A stretch of DNA of 36,803 nucleotides, taken from Cytophagales bacterium. Its GTDB lineage: Bacteria; Bacteroidota; Bacteroidia; Cytophagales; 172606-1. Below are positions 16,695 to 26,877 of the stretch, one piece after another. Under the pieces are notes generated by a model. It saw only the letters and a program-made list of their open reading frames with translations, was not told where the DNA came from and did no database searches. How positions within the stretch are numbered: position 1 is the stretch's first letter; every line of letters starts with the position of its first letter. A program made the position numbers and the translations under genes. The stretch is taken from NCBI GenBank assembly GCA_030446715.1, contig JAUJMU010000020.1:1-36803 (forward strand), in the 5' to 3' direction.

Positions 16695-16933
16695 TGAATG
16701 TATGATTACCGTAATAAAATTTCCCAAAAAGTTTTTTATAAATAGTTGAGTGATAATATAATCAGACGGATGGGAGGTTGTATGGTTACCTGCCGGCACG
16801 GCCAGACAGCCCTGCCGGAGTCTGATGAATTTTAACCGGCAGTCTGACCACCATTCAGCCACATGGCCATTCCACCATTCAGGCAGCCCTCCGTACGGGT
16901 ATTCATTCCCTGCCAAACCCGTATCTTTACAGC

Positions 16934-19765
16934 ATGAATACCGAAAGAGCAACAACAACTTTGCCAGATGCAAATCTGGATGAGTTAGATCCTAAAAAAT
17001 ATATCGTAATCAAGGGGGCCCGCGTCAATAATCTGAAGAATCTGGGCGTGGCCATCCCCCGTAACAAGCTTGTAGTCATTACTGGTTTATCGGGTTCCGG
17101 TAAGTCATCCCTTGCCTTTGATACCCTCTTTGCCGAAGGCCAGCGGATGTACGTGGAGAGCCTGAGCTCCTACGCACGGCAGTTTCTGGGGCGGATGGAG
17201 AAGCCTGAAGTGGAATACATCCGGGGGGTATCGCCGGCCATTGCCATTGAGCAGAAAGTAAATACCCGCAATCCCCGGTCTACGGTGGGCACCAGTACGG
17301 AAATTTATGATTACCTGAAGCTTTTGTTTGCCCGCATCGGCAAAACATTTTCACCCGTTTCAGGCCGGATTGTCCGCCGGGATACGGTTACCGACGTAGT
17401 CAGTTATCTGTATGAATATCCGGACGGACTGCGGTTCATGGTGCTGGCCCCGCTTTCGGTCCATCCGGGCCGCACGCTGGAAGAAGTACTGAAGATCCTG
17501 CTGCAGAAAGGTTTTACGCGGATCGTGTACGAGGGCAATCTGATGTTCATTGAAGAAGCAATCGAAAAACACGTAGAGTGGCACCAGCCCGCCGACGTTC
17601 AGATCATGATTGACCGGGGCGCCATCCGGCACGGCGACGAAGACAACCAGTTCCGCATCTCCGACTCGGTGCAAACCGCTTTTTTTGAGGGCAACGGTGT
17701 CTGCGTGGTGAATGTCCCGGAGCACGGGCTGCGTACGTTCTCTGACAAGTTTGAACTTGACGGCATCACCTTCGAGGAGCCGGGCATTAATCTGTTCAGC
17801 TTCAACAACCCGTACGGCGCCTGCCGCCGCTGCGAGGGGTTCGGCAAGGTACTGGGCATTGACGAGGACCTGGTGGTGCCCGACAAGGGCCTGTCGGTTT
17901 ATGAAGGGGCCATTGCCCCCTGGCGCAGCGACAAGATGATGGAAGAATTCGGTAAGCCACTGCTTAAAAGCGGCATCCGTTTCGATTTCCCGATCCACCG
18001 GGCCTATCAGGATTTGTCGGAAAAAGAAAGGCAGCTGCTTTGGGAGGGCAACGGGTTTTTCCGGGGCATCAACCAGTTTTTTGACTGGGTAGAATCACAG
18101 ACGCACAAGATCCAGTACCGGGTAATGCTTTCCCGGTACCGGGGCCGCACCACCTGTCCCGAATGCCGGGGCAGCCGCCTCCGAAAGGATGCCGCCTACG
18201 TGAAGATCACCGGCAAGTCCATTACGGATCTGGTGCTGATGCCGGTAACCGAACATCTGCGGTTTATGGAAAGCATCACCCTGACCGGTTACGAAGAAAA
18301 AGTATCCGGCCGGATCCTGACCGAGATCCGCAACCGGCTGAGTTACCTCGACAAAGTCGGTTTGGGCTACCTGACAATGAACCGCCTGACCAACACGCTG
18401 TCCGGCGGTGAGTATCAGCGCATCAAACTTTCCACTTCTCTGGGCAGTGCCCTGGTGGGATCCATGTACATTCTGGACGAGCCCAGCATCGGCCTGCACC
18501 CCCGCGACACCCAGCGGCTGATCGGGGTGCTGCAACTGCTGCGTGACCTCGGCAATACCGTTATCGTGGTGGAGCACGAGGAAGAAGTAATGCGGACCGC
18601 CGACCAGATCATTGACATTGGTCCGGAGGCAGGTTCACACGGCGGCGAACTCGTGTTTCAGGGAACCATTGCCGACATCGGCCAGGCCGATACCCACACC
18701 ACCCGCTACCTGAGCGGACGTGACCAGATTGCGGTTCCTGCCATGCGCCGCCGGTGGAGTGACTACGTGGAGGTTACCGGCGCGAGAGAAAACAACCTCA
18801 AAAATGTTTCCGTAAAATTTCCGCTTGGTGTGCTTACCGTCATAACGGGAGTGAGCGGTTCGGGAAAATCAACGCTGGTGAAAAAAGTTCTTTATCCGGC
18901 CCTGGCCAAGCATTACGGGCAGTACTCCGACGAATCGGCCCGGTATGACAAGCTTGAGGGCAGTCTGACCCTGCTCACCCAGATTGAGTTTGTGGACCAG
19001 AATCCCATTGGTAAGTCATCACGGTCTAATCCCGTTACCTACATCAAAGCCTACGACCTGATGCGCAACCTGATGGCCGAACAACCCCTTGCCAGGGCAC
19101 GCGGCTACACGCCCGGGCATTTTTCCTTCAACGTGGAAGGTGGCCGCTGCGAGGTGTGTCAGGGCGAAGGAGAGGTAAAAATTGAAATGCAGTTTATGGC
19201 TGACATTTACCTGAAGTGCGAAAGCTGCGGAGGGAAACGCTTTAAGGGAGAGGTGCTGGAAGTGACTTACAAGGACAAAAGTGTGGCCGACATGCTGGAC
19301 CTGACCGTGGAGGAAAGCATTGACTTCTTTGCCGGTAAAACAAAGATAGTCGACAAGCTCATGCCCCTCAACGAGGTTGGGCTTGGGTACGTGCGGCTCG
19401 GCCAGTCGTCGAATACGCTGTCGGGCGGGGAGGCGCAGCGGGTGAAGCTGGCATCCTTTCTTGGCAAGAACAACCCCAATCAGGGCAAAACATTGTTCAT
19501 TTTCGACGAACCGACCACCGGCCTGCACTTCAACGACATCCGCAAACTGCTGCACGCCATCAACGCGCTGGTGGAGCAGGGCGACACGGTGATTATCATC
19601 GAACACAACGTGGACGTGATCAAGTGCGCCGACTGGATCATTGACCTGGGTCCCGAGGGCGGCGACGGCGGCGGCTACGTTACCTTTGCCGGCCGGCCCG
19701 AGGACATGCTCGAACTGGACAACAACTACACGGCGCGGTTCCTGAAGGGGAAGATGGGAGGGTAA
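16934..19765 (+). CDS. uvrA: Excinuclease ABC subunit A
   Basis: 943-residue damage-recognition ATPase of nucleotide excision repair. Seen: two ABC modules. The first has Walker [10 protein letters not shown] (51-59), signature [11 protein letters not shown] and Walker [14 protein letters not shown]. The second has Walker [10 protein letters not shown], signature [11 protein letters not shown] and Walker [14 protein letters not shown]. The zinc-binding CxxC pairs are present: CRRC and CPEC in module one, CEVC...CESC in module two. The UvrB-binding and insertion domains are of normal size. It starts at the ATG after a divergent 358-bp gap from the ECF sigma gene, and a Uma2 gene follows 39 bp downstream. 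Intact. Confidence 0.98.
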   Translation: MNTERATTTLPDANLDELDPKKYIVIKGARVNNLKNLGVAIPRNKLVVITGLSGSGKSSLAFDTLFAEGQRMYVESLSSYARQFLGRMEKPEVEYIRGVSPAIAIEQKVNTRNPRSTVGTSTEIYDYLKLLFARIGKTFSPVSGRIVRRDTVTDVVSYLYEYPDGLRFMVLAPLSVHPGRTLEEVLKILLQKGFTRIVYEGNLMFIEEAIEKHVEWHQPADVQIMIDRGAIRHGDEDNQFRISDSVQTAFFEGNGVCVVNVPEHGLRTFSDKFELDGITFEEPGINLFSFNNPYGACRRCEGFGKVLGIDEDLVVPDKGLSVYEGAIAPWRSDKMMEEFGKPLLKSGIRFDFPIHRAYQDLSEKERQLLWEGNGFFRGINQFFDWVESQTHKIQYRVMLSRYRGRTTCPECRGSRLRKDAAYVKITGKSITDLVLMPVTEHLRFMESITLTGYEEKVSGRILTEIRNRLSYLDKVGLGYLTMNRLTNTLSGGEYQRIKLSTSLGSALVGSMYILDEPSIGLHPRDTQRLIGVLQLLRDLGNTVIVVEHEEEVMRTADQIIDIGPEAGSHGGELVFQGTIADIGQADTHTTRYLSGRDQIAVPAMRRRWSDYVEVTGARENNLKNVSVKFPLGVLTVITGVSGSGKSTLVKKVLYPALAKHYGQYSDESARYDKLEGSLTLLTQIEFVDQNPIGKSSRSNPVTYIKAYDLMRNLMAEQPLARARGYTPGHFSFNVEGGRCEVCQGEGEVKIEMQFMADIYLKCESCGGKRFKGEVLEVTYKDKSVADMLDLTVEESIDFFAGKTKIVDKLMPLNEVGLGYVRLGQSSNTLSGGEAQRVKLASFLGKNNPNQGKTLFIFDEPTTGLHFNDIRKLLHAINALVEQGDTVIIIEHNVDVIKCADWIIDLGPEGGDGGGYVTFAGRPEDMLELDNNYTARFLKGKMGG

Positions 19766-19804
19766 GCAGCAACGAGGCAATTCACAAACACAAAGAGAAA
19801 TCTA

Positions 19805-20395
19805 ATGGGTGATCCCTGGCACAGACACACTTATCTTTCCTTGAAAGAATACGAAGCCCTGGAAGGGGCCGCGGAGGAAGGGGTTCGCTATGAATTCATT
19901 GATGGCGTGGTATACGCCATGTCCGGGGGAACGGTATCCCATCACCAGATCATTCAGAATGCACTGTTGTCGTTGGTGGCTCATTACCGTCCCCGGGGTT
20001 GCCGGGTCTTTACCGAGACGGTGAAACTGGCCGCCGCCGGCAAGCGGTACGTATACCCGGATGTAATGGTAACCTGTTCGGAACGGGACAAAGGCGCTGA
20101 CCGGGTCATGCGTGACCCCGTGCTGATCATCGAAGTTTTGTCTGATTCCACCGAAAACAAGGACCTGAAGGAAAAAGTAGACCTTTACCAGGAAATCACC
20201 TCGTTACAAGCCTACATCATCGTGGATCAGGGTACCTGCTGGCTACGGGTCTACGAACGGGATGCGGCCGGAGCGTGGCGTTCGCACCGGTTGATCAACC
20301 AGCGGGATGCTACGCTGCAATTGGGCACGCTTGACTGGCACATCTCCCTGGCTGAACTTTACCAGGATGTACGCTTGCCCGATAAGCGTGGATAA
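19805..20395 (+). CDS. Uma2 family endonuclease-like protein (DUF820)
   Basis: 196 residues, second Uma2/DUF820 member in the window. Seen: YLSLKEYEALEGAAEEGVRY, the strand RYEFIDGVVYAMSGGT, the YPDVMVTC segment with the candidate catalytic Asp, and LIIEVLSDSTENKDLKEKVD supplying the Glu and Lys of the PD-(D/E)xK fold. The GGT-SxxHxxI block after the first strand is closer to the family consensus than in the paralog at 204-767. It follows uvrA by 39 bp without a terminator, so read-through transcription is likely. The biological role is unknown. Confidence 0.88.
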   Translation: MGDPWHRHTYLSLKEYEALEGAAEEGVRYEFIDGVVYAMSGGTVSHHQIIQNALLSLVAHYRPRGCRVFTETVKLAAAGKRYVYPDVMVTCSERDKGADRVMRDPVLIIEVLSDSTENKDLKEKVDLYQEITSLQAYIIVDQGTCWLRVYERDAAGAWRSHRLINQRDATLQLGTLDWHISLAELYQDVRLPDKRG

Positions 20396-20459
20396 GGGCA
20401 ATGGAACCGGCCAGTACAGCGGGTGAATGCGCCGCAGCAGGCAGAAAGAATGGTTCTGT

Positions 20460-20501
20460 AAAAAAAGCCAACGGACGGGCTGTGACCCATCCATTGGCTT
20501 T
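20460..20501 (-). terminator. Strong Rho-independent terminator of the protease gene
   Basis: Minus strand: a 16-bp stem (AAAGCCAATGGATGGG pairing with CCCGTCCGTTGGCTTT, two G-T pairs), loop TCACAG, then a run of seven T ending at 20460. It lies between the convergent Uma2 and protease genes. Confidence 0.75.
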
Positions 20502-20523
20502 AAGTATTGAAACAATGACTTGT

Positions 20524-22494
20524 TTACCGGAGCACCATCAGTTTTTTGGTTTCTTTCTTATGGTTGGCTTCCAGGATGTAGTAATACATGCCCGCCGGCA
20601 GGAAGGAAGTGCTTACGCTTTTCTCGTAAGTGCCGGGCCGGTGTTCTTTTTCATCTACAGCCACTATCTTTTCTTTCCCCAGGAAGTCCTTCAGCACCAG
20701 CCTGACGCGGCCCGCCTCGCGTACTTCGTACCTGAAAGTAACGGAAGAAAAGGCCGGGTTGGGGTAGGCGGTGAACGTACTGCCGGCCTCTTCCACGGGC
20801 TGGGCGGCTCGGGTTATGTCGGCCGCTACCCGGTTGGAACTGTTGCCCGGGGAGCCGCAGGCACCGATGGCGGCGACAAGATTGCCCGTGCAGGCAAATC
20901 CGGGAGACAGCACGATACTGTTGCCGGCCCTGAACGTTACCTGCGCTCCCGTACTGATGGTACTGCTGGCCATAATGGTATTGCTGACCTGAATGGTGAT
21001 CCTGCCCGCCAGGGCGTAGGTGACCGATTCGTCGGCAGTACAAGCGTACCGGCCGGCCAGGGATTGGGCATTGGTGCCGGTCGGGTCCAGCCAGTTGCTC
21101 AACCGGCGCCGGGAGTCGGTAGAACTGTTCCAGGAAACGGACAACTTGCCGTATACGCCCGGGTCGTTTGCCGGGTCATAACAGTTTATAGTGTCGCCCC
21201 CGAATAACTGGCCGATGATCAGGCCGGCGTTGGTAAACAACGGCGAACCCGAGGAACCCCCTTCCGTTACCGAGAAACCATTGGCCGTGGCCGACCACTG
21301 AATCTGCCAGAAGTTGGCCTGGGGACCGTTGGTACGCACCGTGGAGCCATTCCGGGGCACAACGGCGTGGGTGGCGATCTTTTTTACGTCACCGGCCGGA
21401 TGGTGAATCCCGGCACCTCCCTGGGGGGGCGTTGTCGTCCGGTCCCAGCCGCTGAAGTACATGTTCACCGGCGGGTTGAGCATTTGCGCGGGAGATTCCG
21501 ACAAGCGGAGCAAGGCAAAATCAGAGTTCACGTTGTTGGCCAGCAGGGTTGCCCCGTTGGTGGTGCGGCTCAGGCTGGGGTCCGGGTCGGAACCATTGGT
21601 GCATCCGGGGCTTTCGTAGTTCCAAACGAACGACCAGCTTGTAAGGGCCGGCTGGTTCCCGCTTACTGCATCAGCTCCGTTAAGGCAGTGATGCGCCGTC
21701 AGGAAAAGCAGTTCCCCGTTGTTCTGCGTGTTGTTGATCAGGGAGCCCGTGCACTAACGACTGCCATTCACCAGGATCAGGGCCACGCCTCGCTTGGCGT
21801 CCTGCCAGTTGCTGCCTTCGGGGCAGTTTACGTTAACCTGGCAATTGCCCGAAGCACCAAAAGACTCGGGGGTTGCAGTGGCTAGACCTTTCGGAATCCG
21901 GATGTAGCGGTACCCGTGGACAATTTGCGCAATGCTGAGTACGGACGTGCCCCTTGCCGCTTTGGGTTCCAGATACTCCACCAATACGTTGTCACTGTAC
22001 ACCAGGCCGGTACCGAAACCGGCCGGGGTTTCCTGCGTGCCTTTGTTGTTGGCGCTGGTGAAGCCGCCGATGATGTGCTTCCCGTTCCGGCCGTAGATGT
22101 AGAGCACGCCGCCTGGGGGTAACCAGAACTTATCGAACAGAAAGTTGAGCGATTTGGCTTTCGCGCACTCAATCTGAATTCGCCACAGCCGGTCTCCGTT
22201 CTCCAGGTCGGTCCATTGCCCTGAGTTGTAAAGGTCCAGTCTGACCTCGTGCGGGTACCCGAAGCGGGGAGGCCAGCCATTTTCCCCGTCTTTTTTGTCC
22301 TCCGCCTCCAGGCCGGCCAGGTTCAGCGCCGGGAATGACACCAGCGGAATTTGCGCCAGCGTGTTTTTGGCCAGCTGCTGGTCCTGCCGGAGGCTATGGG
22401 GCAGGCCACCGATGCTAATCTGGGCAAACGACGATTGGAATACACTGCATACCATCAGGATGGCACTGCAGGCACGTACTATTTTTCTTTTCAT
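20524..22494 (-). pseudogene. Trypsin-like T9SS-secreted serine protease, interrupted by an in-frame TAG
   Basis: A single reading frame of 657 codons is broken only by TAG at codon 247 (21754-21756). Before it: signal peptide (CSVFQSSFAQ) and a pro-region of about 220 residues. After it: the complete catalytic core CTGSLINNT, TAHHC (His269), SDFALL (Asp325) and EGGSSGSPLF (Ser near 415), then a variable region and a C-terminal type IX secretion sorting domain (FTAYPNPAFSSVTFRYEV to the end, KKLMVLR). Homologues would have an aromatic residue at the stop (NGSR-x-CTGSL), so TGG to TAG is the simplest change. As read, only the inactive pro-region is made. The gene keeps its terminator and is coupled by a 4-bp overlap to the upstream META-like lipoprotein gene. 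It is either a recent nonsense mutation or a sequence error. Confidence 0.88.
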
Positions 22495-22946
22495 GGATTG
22501 CTTTTGTTAAAAATTGCTTTGTTTTCTTCGCTAGAATAGAAGCGTAAGGTGGTGCTTTTCAATTCATACCGGAGGCCCCCTTTCGCGGCAAGCAAGCCTT
22601 CAAATTGTTTTCCCCAGCCGAATGGATTGTTCACCTCCGTGATGCTTCGGTTAGAAAATTCAAGCTTACCGGGAGTAGAGGTTTCAAGGTCCGCCTGAAA
22701 GAGGTTTACCGGGGTTTTGGCGGAGAATTTTCCATCCGGCCCGAACACGACGTAGGCCGAACCAACCAGCGAATCAGGTACGGCCGTGAGGGTACGGTTA
22801 ATTACCACCCCGGTCAGTACCCATTTGCCCACGGGTTGCCGTGCCGGTGCGGACGTACGCTCTTGGCAGGAGGCACCGGATAAGGCCAGTGCCATGAGCA
22901 GGGTGAAGCAGCCCAAGGCTGCAACTGAAAGAAGCAGTTTTTTCAT
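22491..22946 (-). CDS. META-like (HslJ-like) lipoprotein
   Basis: 151 residues. Seen: signal peptide with a weak lipobox (SGASC, Cys27), then a compact beta-rich domain starting GKWVLTGVVINRTLTAVPDS and continuing VVFGPDGKFSAKTPVNLFQA, KLEFSNRSITEVNN and YELKSTTLRFYSSE. This pattern resembles the META/HslJ fold: W-x-L start, F-x-x-x-G-x-F centre, T-x-x-N, terminal L-x-x-Y/F. It ends with ATGA overlapping the start of the protease gene, so the two are translated together. A periplasmic chaperone or inhibitor of the protease is possible, but that is inference. About 80 bases upstream are A/T-rich without a clear promoter. Confidence 0.75.
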   Translation of the reverse strand: MKKLLLSVAALGCFTLLMALALSGASCQERTSAPARQPVGKWVLTGVVINRTLTAVPDSLVGSAYVVFGPDGKFSAKTPVNLFQADLETSTPGKLEFSNRSITEVNNPFGWGKQFEGLLAAKGGLRYELKSTTLRFYSSEENKAIFNKSNP

Positions 22947-23810
22947 TGTTGTTGGAAAGTTTAGGGTTTAGAGAAAGGAATTGTTTGGATGAAGGAATTA
23001 ATGCGACATTTAAAAGAAATAAACAATTACAGCCTTAACATAGCCGTTACTAGGTAGTTTTTACTACAGTTTGAAAAGAAATGGCCGTACTTTACAGTGC
23101 AGAACAGACAGCACATAGCTTACCCGTGCACTGCTTCAGCGTCAGAATAACATTGTGGAAGCAAAATTAGGCCTTGGCTGCTTAATCCCAGTTCGGCAAT
23201 GAAGGGTTAGAGGCGGTCAGGAAAGAATAAAAAGGAACAGTAAACAGAAGGAATGCGTAATTTTTTTTTCATGTCGCCCGTAAGGTTTAGTATGAACTCG
23301 TATTGGAATGGGCGCAAGATATTGCCATTCACTGGATCTGCTGTCACACTTTAACAGTTGAATATTACATGCGGGCGCAAGAATCAGTTTTATACAAAGT
23401 AACACGCTACTCCACTGTGTATTGGCCATATTATTCATAGCTGACTTGTAAATACTGTTCAGGAAAAGCTTTTTTGATTGTAAATATCATATTTAACATT
23501 TATATTTCTAAATTTATAGGTAAAAGGTTATCCCTAACGTAGCTAATTTAGTGTTAAATCAGTACGCTTGTTTTCCTTCTTCATTCACCTGCAGATTCGC
23601 TTTGATTTGTCACCTGGCAGATCAGCCGTTAATTTTTTAAACCCGTGCAGTTTATTACATGTGTGTTCTTGTCGGGGCAGTGCAGTGCAGTTACATTTCC
23701 ACCGTCGGACGGCGTCTGCCCGGCAGTTGGCAATATCCAAGCAGGCAGTACCCGCTATCTGTTTTCAACCTCTGCGTATAATTGTCAATCGTTCATTTTC
23801 AACTACCTCC
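22947..23810. other. 864-bp A/T-rich intergenic region, no supported gene
   Basis: Between divergent META-lipoprotein and truA. By eye it is distinctly more A/T-rich than the rest of the window. Short open frames on both strands (for example minus 23217-23438) have no family resemblance and unlikely composition. A TTTG at 23473-23476 and TATATTTC at 23501-23508 are 24 bases apart, too wide for a confident promoter. The nonamer GGGCGCAAG occurs twice (around 23310 and 23373). Nothing else is recognised. Confidence 0.4.
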
Positions 23811-24566
23811 TTGCGCTACTTCATTCAACTCGCTTACCGCGGAACCCGGTACCACGGCTGGCAGGTACAGCACAACGCGCCCTCGGTACAGGCCGAACTG
23901 AACCGGGCCCTCGAAACCCTGTTGCGGCATCCGGCCGAAACCGTTGGCAGCGGCCGGACCGACACTGGCGTACACGCCGGGGAGCAGTTTGTCCATCTTG
24001 ATACCCAGGTGGCCCTGAGCAACGTCAGTCACCTCCACCGGCTCAATATCCTGCTGCCACCCGACATTGCCATCCGGAATATCTTTCCGGTGCCGGAATC
24101 GGCACATGCCCGTTTCGACGCTCATTCCAGAAGTTACCAGTACCGGATTTCATCCCGCAAAAATCCGTTCGGCGAAAAGCTTTCCTATTTTTTCCACCGT
24201 TCCCCCGACGTTGAAGAGATGAACCGGGCCGCTTCTCTGCTGGTGAGGCACACCGATTTTCAAAGCTTCAGCAAGGTGCACACCGGCGTCAATCATTTTC
24301 ACTGCGAGGTGAAGGAAGCCCGCTGGCGTTGCGAAGGAGAAATGCTGGTATTCGATGTAACGGCCAACCGCTTTCTGCGGGGAATGGTGCGTACGTTGGT
24401 GGGGACTTTGCTGGAAGTGGGGGAGGGAAGGCTCAGTGTCGCGGGTTTTGAAGAAATCATCCTGAGCCGCGACCGGAAAAAAGCCGGAAGGGCAGTGCCT
24501 CCTGAAGGTTTGTTCCTGACCAGGGTTTTGTATCCGTCGTCTTTGGCGTATTGGCAGAAGGATTAG
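23811..24566 (+). CDS. truA: tRNA pseudouridine(38-40) synthase
   Basis: 251 residues from a TTG start at 23811. The open frame extends upstream to 23568, but TruA homology begins exactly at this codon (MRYFIQLAYRGTRYHGWQ), and 251 residues is the normal family length. Seen: catalytic Asp51 in GSGRTDTGVHA, the substrate-binding YQYRI strand, HTDFQSFSKV, and the C-terminal FLRGMVRTLVGTLLEVG helix. It modifies U38-U40 in the anticodon arm of tRNAs. The ABC exporter gene follows by 158 bp on the same strand. The only oddity is the TTG start with a long in-frame open leader. Confidence 0.95.
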   Translation: MRYFIQLAYRGTRYHGWQVQHNAPSVQAELNRALETLLRHPAETVGSGRTDTGVHAGEQFVHLDTQVALSNVSHLHRLNILLPPDIAIRNIFPVPESAHARFDAHSRSYQYRISSRKNPFGEKLSYFFHRSPDVEEMNRAASLLVRHTDFQSFSKVHTGVNHFHCEVKEARWRCEGEMLVFDVTANRFLRGMVRTLVGTLLEVGEGRLSVAGFEEIILSRDRKKAGRAVPPEGLFLTRVLYPSSLAYWQKD

Positions 24567-24724
24567 GAATCAGTCAGAAGGCAGACGGGAGGGAATGCCG
24601 GAGACAATTTGTGGTTTTTGCCCGCCTCCCGCAAATACTTTCCTTACCTTGCGTTAATAGCTCAAACATCAGCCCCGGCTGGTGGATTATTCTTTACAAG
24701 GCTTTATTTTCAGAAAAAAACTTA

Positions 24725-26485
24725 ATGCAACCCGAAGAAAAAAGTGGCAGGATATTCGATCTGGTGATTCTGAGGCGGCTGTTTTCCTTTATCCGTCCTT
24801 ACCGGGGCCGTTTCTTTCTGCTCATCTTCCTGATTATCCTGCTGGCCCTGCTGGTGCCGGCAACGCCCCTGCTGATCCAGTACACCATCGATAACCACGT
24901 AATGACCGGCAACTATGAGGGCCTAACGGCTATGCTGATGGTGCTGATCGGGGTGCTGGTGATGCAGGCGGTGGTGCAGTTTTGCAATACATACCTTTCG
25001 GGATGGCTGGGGCAGAACATCATCCGCGACATCCGCATCCAGCTTTTCCGGCACCTGCTCGAGCTGCGGCTTAAATTTTACGACAATACGCCCATCGGCC
25101 GGCTGGTAACCCGCACCATTTCTGACATCGAAACGCTGTCCAACGTATTCAGCGAGGGCATTGCCGCCATTGCGGGTGATTTCCTGCAACTGGTTGTGAT
25201 TCTGGGCATTATGCTCTACACTGACTGGCGGCTTACCCTCGTGAGTCTGGCTCTGCTGCCCTTGCTGCTGATGAGTACCTATATTTTTAAGGAGAAAATC
25301 AAGGATTCCTTCAACGAAGTGCGGACTGCGGTATCCAACCTGAATGCTTTTGTGCAGGAACACATCACCGGCATGAGCATCGTGCAGATATTCAACAGCG
25401 AAGAGATTCAGTTTAAAAAGTTTGAGGCCATCAACCGCGAACACCGCCGTGCCAACATGAAATCAGTGCTGTATTACTCAGTTTACTTTCCGGTGGCCGA
25501 AGTGATCTCGGCGGGCTGCACCGGCCTGCTGGTCTGGTACGGAGCGAAGAGCGTGCTGGCGCAGGACCTGACGCTGGGCGTACTGATTGCCTTTATTATG
25601 TACATTTCGATGTTTTTCCGGCCCATCCGCATGATCGCCGACCGGTTCAATACCCTTCAGCTGGGCATTGTGAGTACCGAGCGGATTCTTACCATGCTGG
25701 ACAGCAAGGAGCAGATCCCCAATAACGGTACCCTCATACCGGCCAACCTGCGCGGTGAGGTCCGGTTTGAGCACGTCTGGTTTGCCTACGTAGGGGAAGA
25801 CTACCGGCTCAGGGATATCAATTTCACCGTGAAGGCGGGTGAAACCGTGGCGCTGGTGGGAGCCACCGGGGCCGGAAAATCCTCCATCATCAATCTGCTG
25901 AGCCGTTTTTACGACATCCAGAGAGGCCGCATCCTGATCGACGGCGTGGACCTGAAAGAATATGAACTCGGCACCATCCGCAGCCAGATTGCCGTGGTGC
26001 TGCAGGACGTGTTCCTGTTTTCCGACACGATCTACAACAACATCACTCTCAATAACCCCGGTATTCCGCGCGAAAAAGTGGAGGCAGCGGCCCGGCTGGT
26101 GGGCGCCGACCGGTTCATTGAACGGCTGCCCGGCGGCTACGACTACAACGTAATGGAACGCGGGGCTACCCTGTCCGTCGGGCAGCGCCAGCTGATTTCG
26201 TTTGTCCGGGCAATGGTCTATGAACCGAAAATCATTGTGCTGGACGAGGCTACTTCCTCGGTGGATACCGAAACCGAAGAAATGATTCAGAACGCCATTG
26301 ACAAACTGATGAAGGGCCGTACCTCCATCGTGATCGCCCACCGGCTGAGCACCATTGGGAAGGCCAGTAAGATCATCGTGCTGGATCAGGGTGAGATCAA
26401 AGAACAGGGCACGCACGAGGAACTGCTGGGCCGCGAAGGATACTACGCCCAGCTGCACCGGATGCAGTACAAGGCAGTGGTGTAA
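24725..26485 (+). CDS. ABC exporter, fused permease/ATPase (MsbA/MdlB-like)
   Basis: 586 residues from ATG 24725. The open frame begins at 24551 but the extra 58 residues do not look native. Seen: six membrane segments in the first 310 residues (FFLLIFLIILLALLVPATPL first), coupling-helix region, then an ATPase domain with Walker A GATGAGKSS (about 379), Q-loop VLQDVFLFSDTIYNNI, signature LSVGQRQ (about 483), Walker B IIVLDEATS and H-loop IVIAHRLST. It works as a homodimer or heterodimer in the inner membrane. The signature is LSVGQ, not LSGGQ, as often seen in this subgroup. The substrate (lipid, drug or peptide) cannot be told. Confidence 0.95.
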   Translation: MQPEEKSGRIFDLVILRRLFSFIRPYRGRFFLLIFLIILLALLVPATPLLIQYTIDNHVMTGNYEGLTAMLMVLIGVLVMQAVVQFCNTYLSGWLGQNIIRDIRIQLFRHLLELRLKFYDNTPIGRLVTRTISDIETLSNVFSEGIAAIAGDFLQLVVILGIMLYTDWRLTLVSLALLPLLLMSTYIFKEKIKDSFNEVRTAVSNLNAFVQEHITGMSIVQIFNSEEIQFKKFEAINREHRRANMKSVLYYSVYFPVAEVISAGCTGLLVWYGAKSVLAQDLTLGVLIAFIMYISMFFRPIRMIADRFNTLQLGIVSTERILTMLDSKEQIPNNGTLIPANLRGEVRFEHVWFAYVGEDYRLRDINFTVKAGETVALVGATGAGKSSIINLLSRFYDIQRGRILIDGVDLKEYELGTIRSQIAVVLQDVFLFSDTIYNNITLNNPGIPREKVEAAARLVGADRFIERLPGGYDYNVMERGATLSVGQRQLISFVRAMVYEPKIIVLDEATSSVDTETEEMIQNAIDKLMKGRTSIVIAHRLSTIGKASKIIVLDQGEIKEQGTHEELLGREGYYAQLHRMQYKAVV

Positions 26486-26543
26486 ATTTTGAATTCCGGA
26501 TTTTAAATTTTGAATTTATTCGGTTATAATTGCAAACCCTTTG

Positions 26544-26627
26544 GCCGAAGTGGCGGAATTGGTAGACGCACACGTTTCAGGGGCGTGCGGGAGTAATCCT
26601 GTGCGAGTTCGACTCTCGCCTTCGGCA
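26544..26627 (+). tRNA. tRNA-Leu (anticodon CAG)
   Basis: The cloverleaf can be folded by hand. Acceptor GCCGAAG pairs with CTTCGGC, the D arm is GCG/CGC with GGTAGA in the loop, the anticodon stem CACGT/GCGTG has loop TTCAGGG (anticodon CAG at 26578-26580), a long variable arm follows as in class II tRNAs, and the T arm is GCGAG-TTCGACT-CTCGC. Discriminator base A; the CCA end is not encoded. Confidence 0.97.
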
Positions 26628-26632
26628 CCCTC

Positions 26633-26668
26633 AAAACCCGCCTGATTTCAACAATCAGCGGGTTTTTT
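26633..26668 (+). terminator. Rho-independent terminator after tRNA-Leu
   Basis: AAAACCCG-C-CTGATT, loop TCAAC, AATCAGCGGG, then TTTTTT. The stem has one bulged C and the T-run is clear. Confidence 0.8.
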
Positions 26669-26877
26669 GTTTCTGGAGCACCGGTTGATACAGAATTGAT
26701 ACCGCTTCTGCCATATCACCTGCTCCGGGAGAAAACAAAACTGACCGAAAGAAAACCGCCCCAAACCTGTGGGTTTACGTTTGTACAATACGGTGAGGGG
26801 CGAGTGTATCTGACGGCCAGTGGGGTAAAGAGCGGAAACCAGAGTAAAGTGCTTTAAGAAGAGGCGGGTATCATTTG

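Noticed and set aside
23217-23438. 73-codon open frame in the A/T-rich gap
   Set aside because: No domain, poor start context and biased composition; probably chance.
24551-24724. 58-codon N-terminal extension of the ABC exporter
   Set aside because: The extra residues do not look like an exporter N-terminus; family-like sequence starts just after ATG 24725 and gives a normal length.
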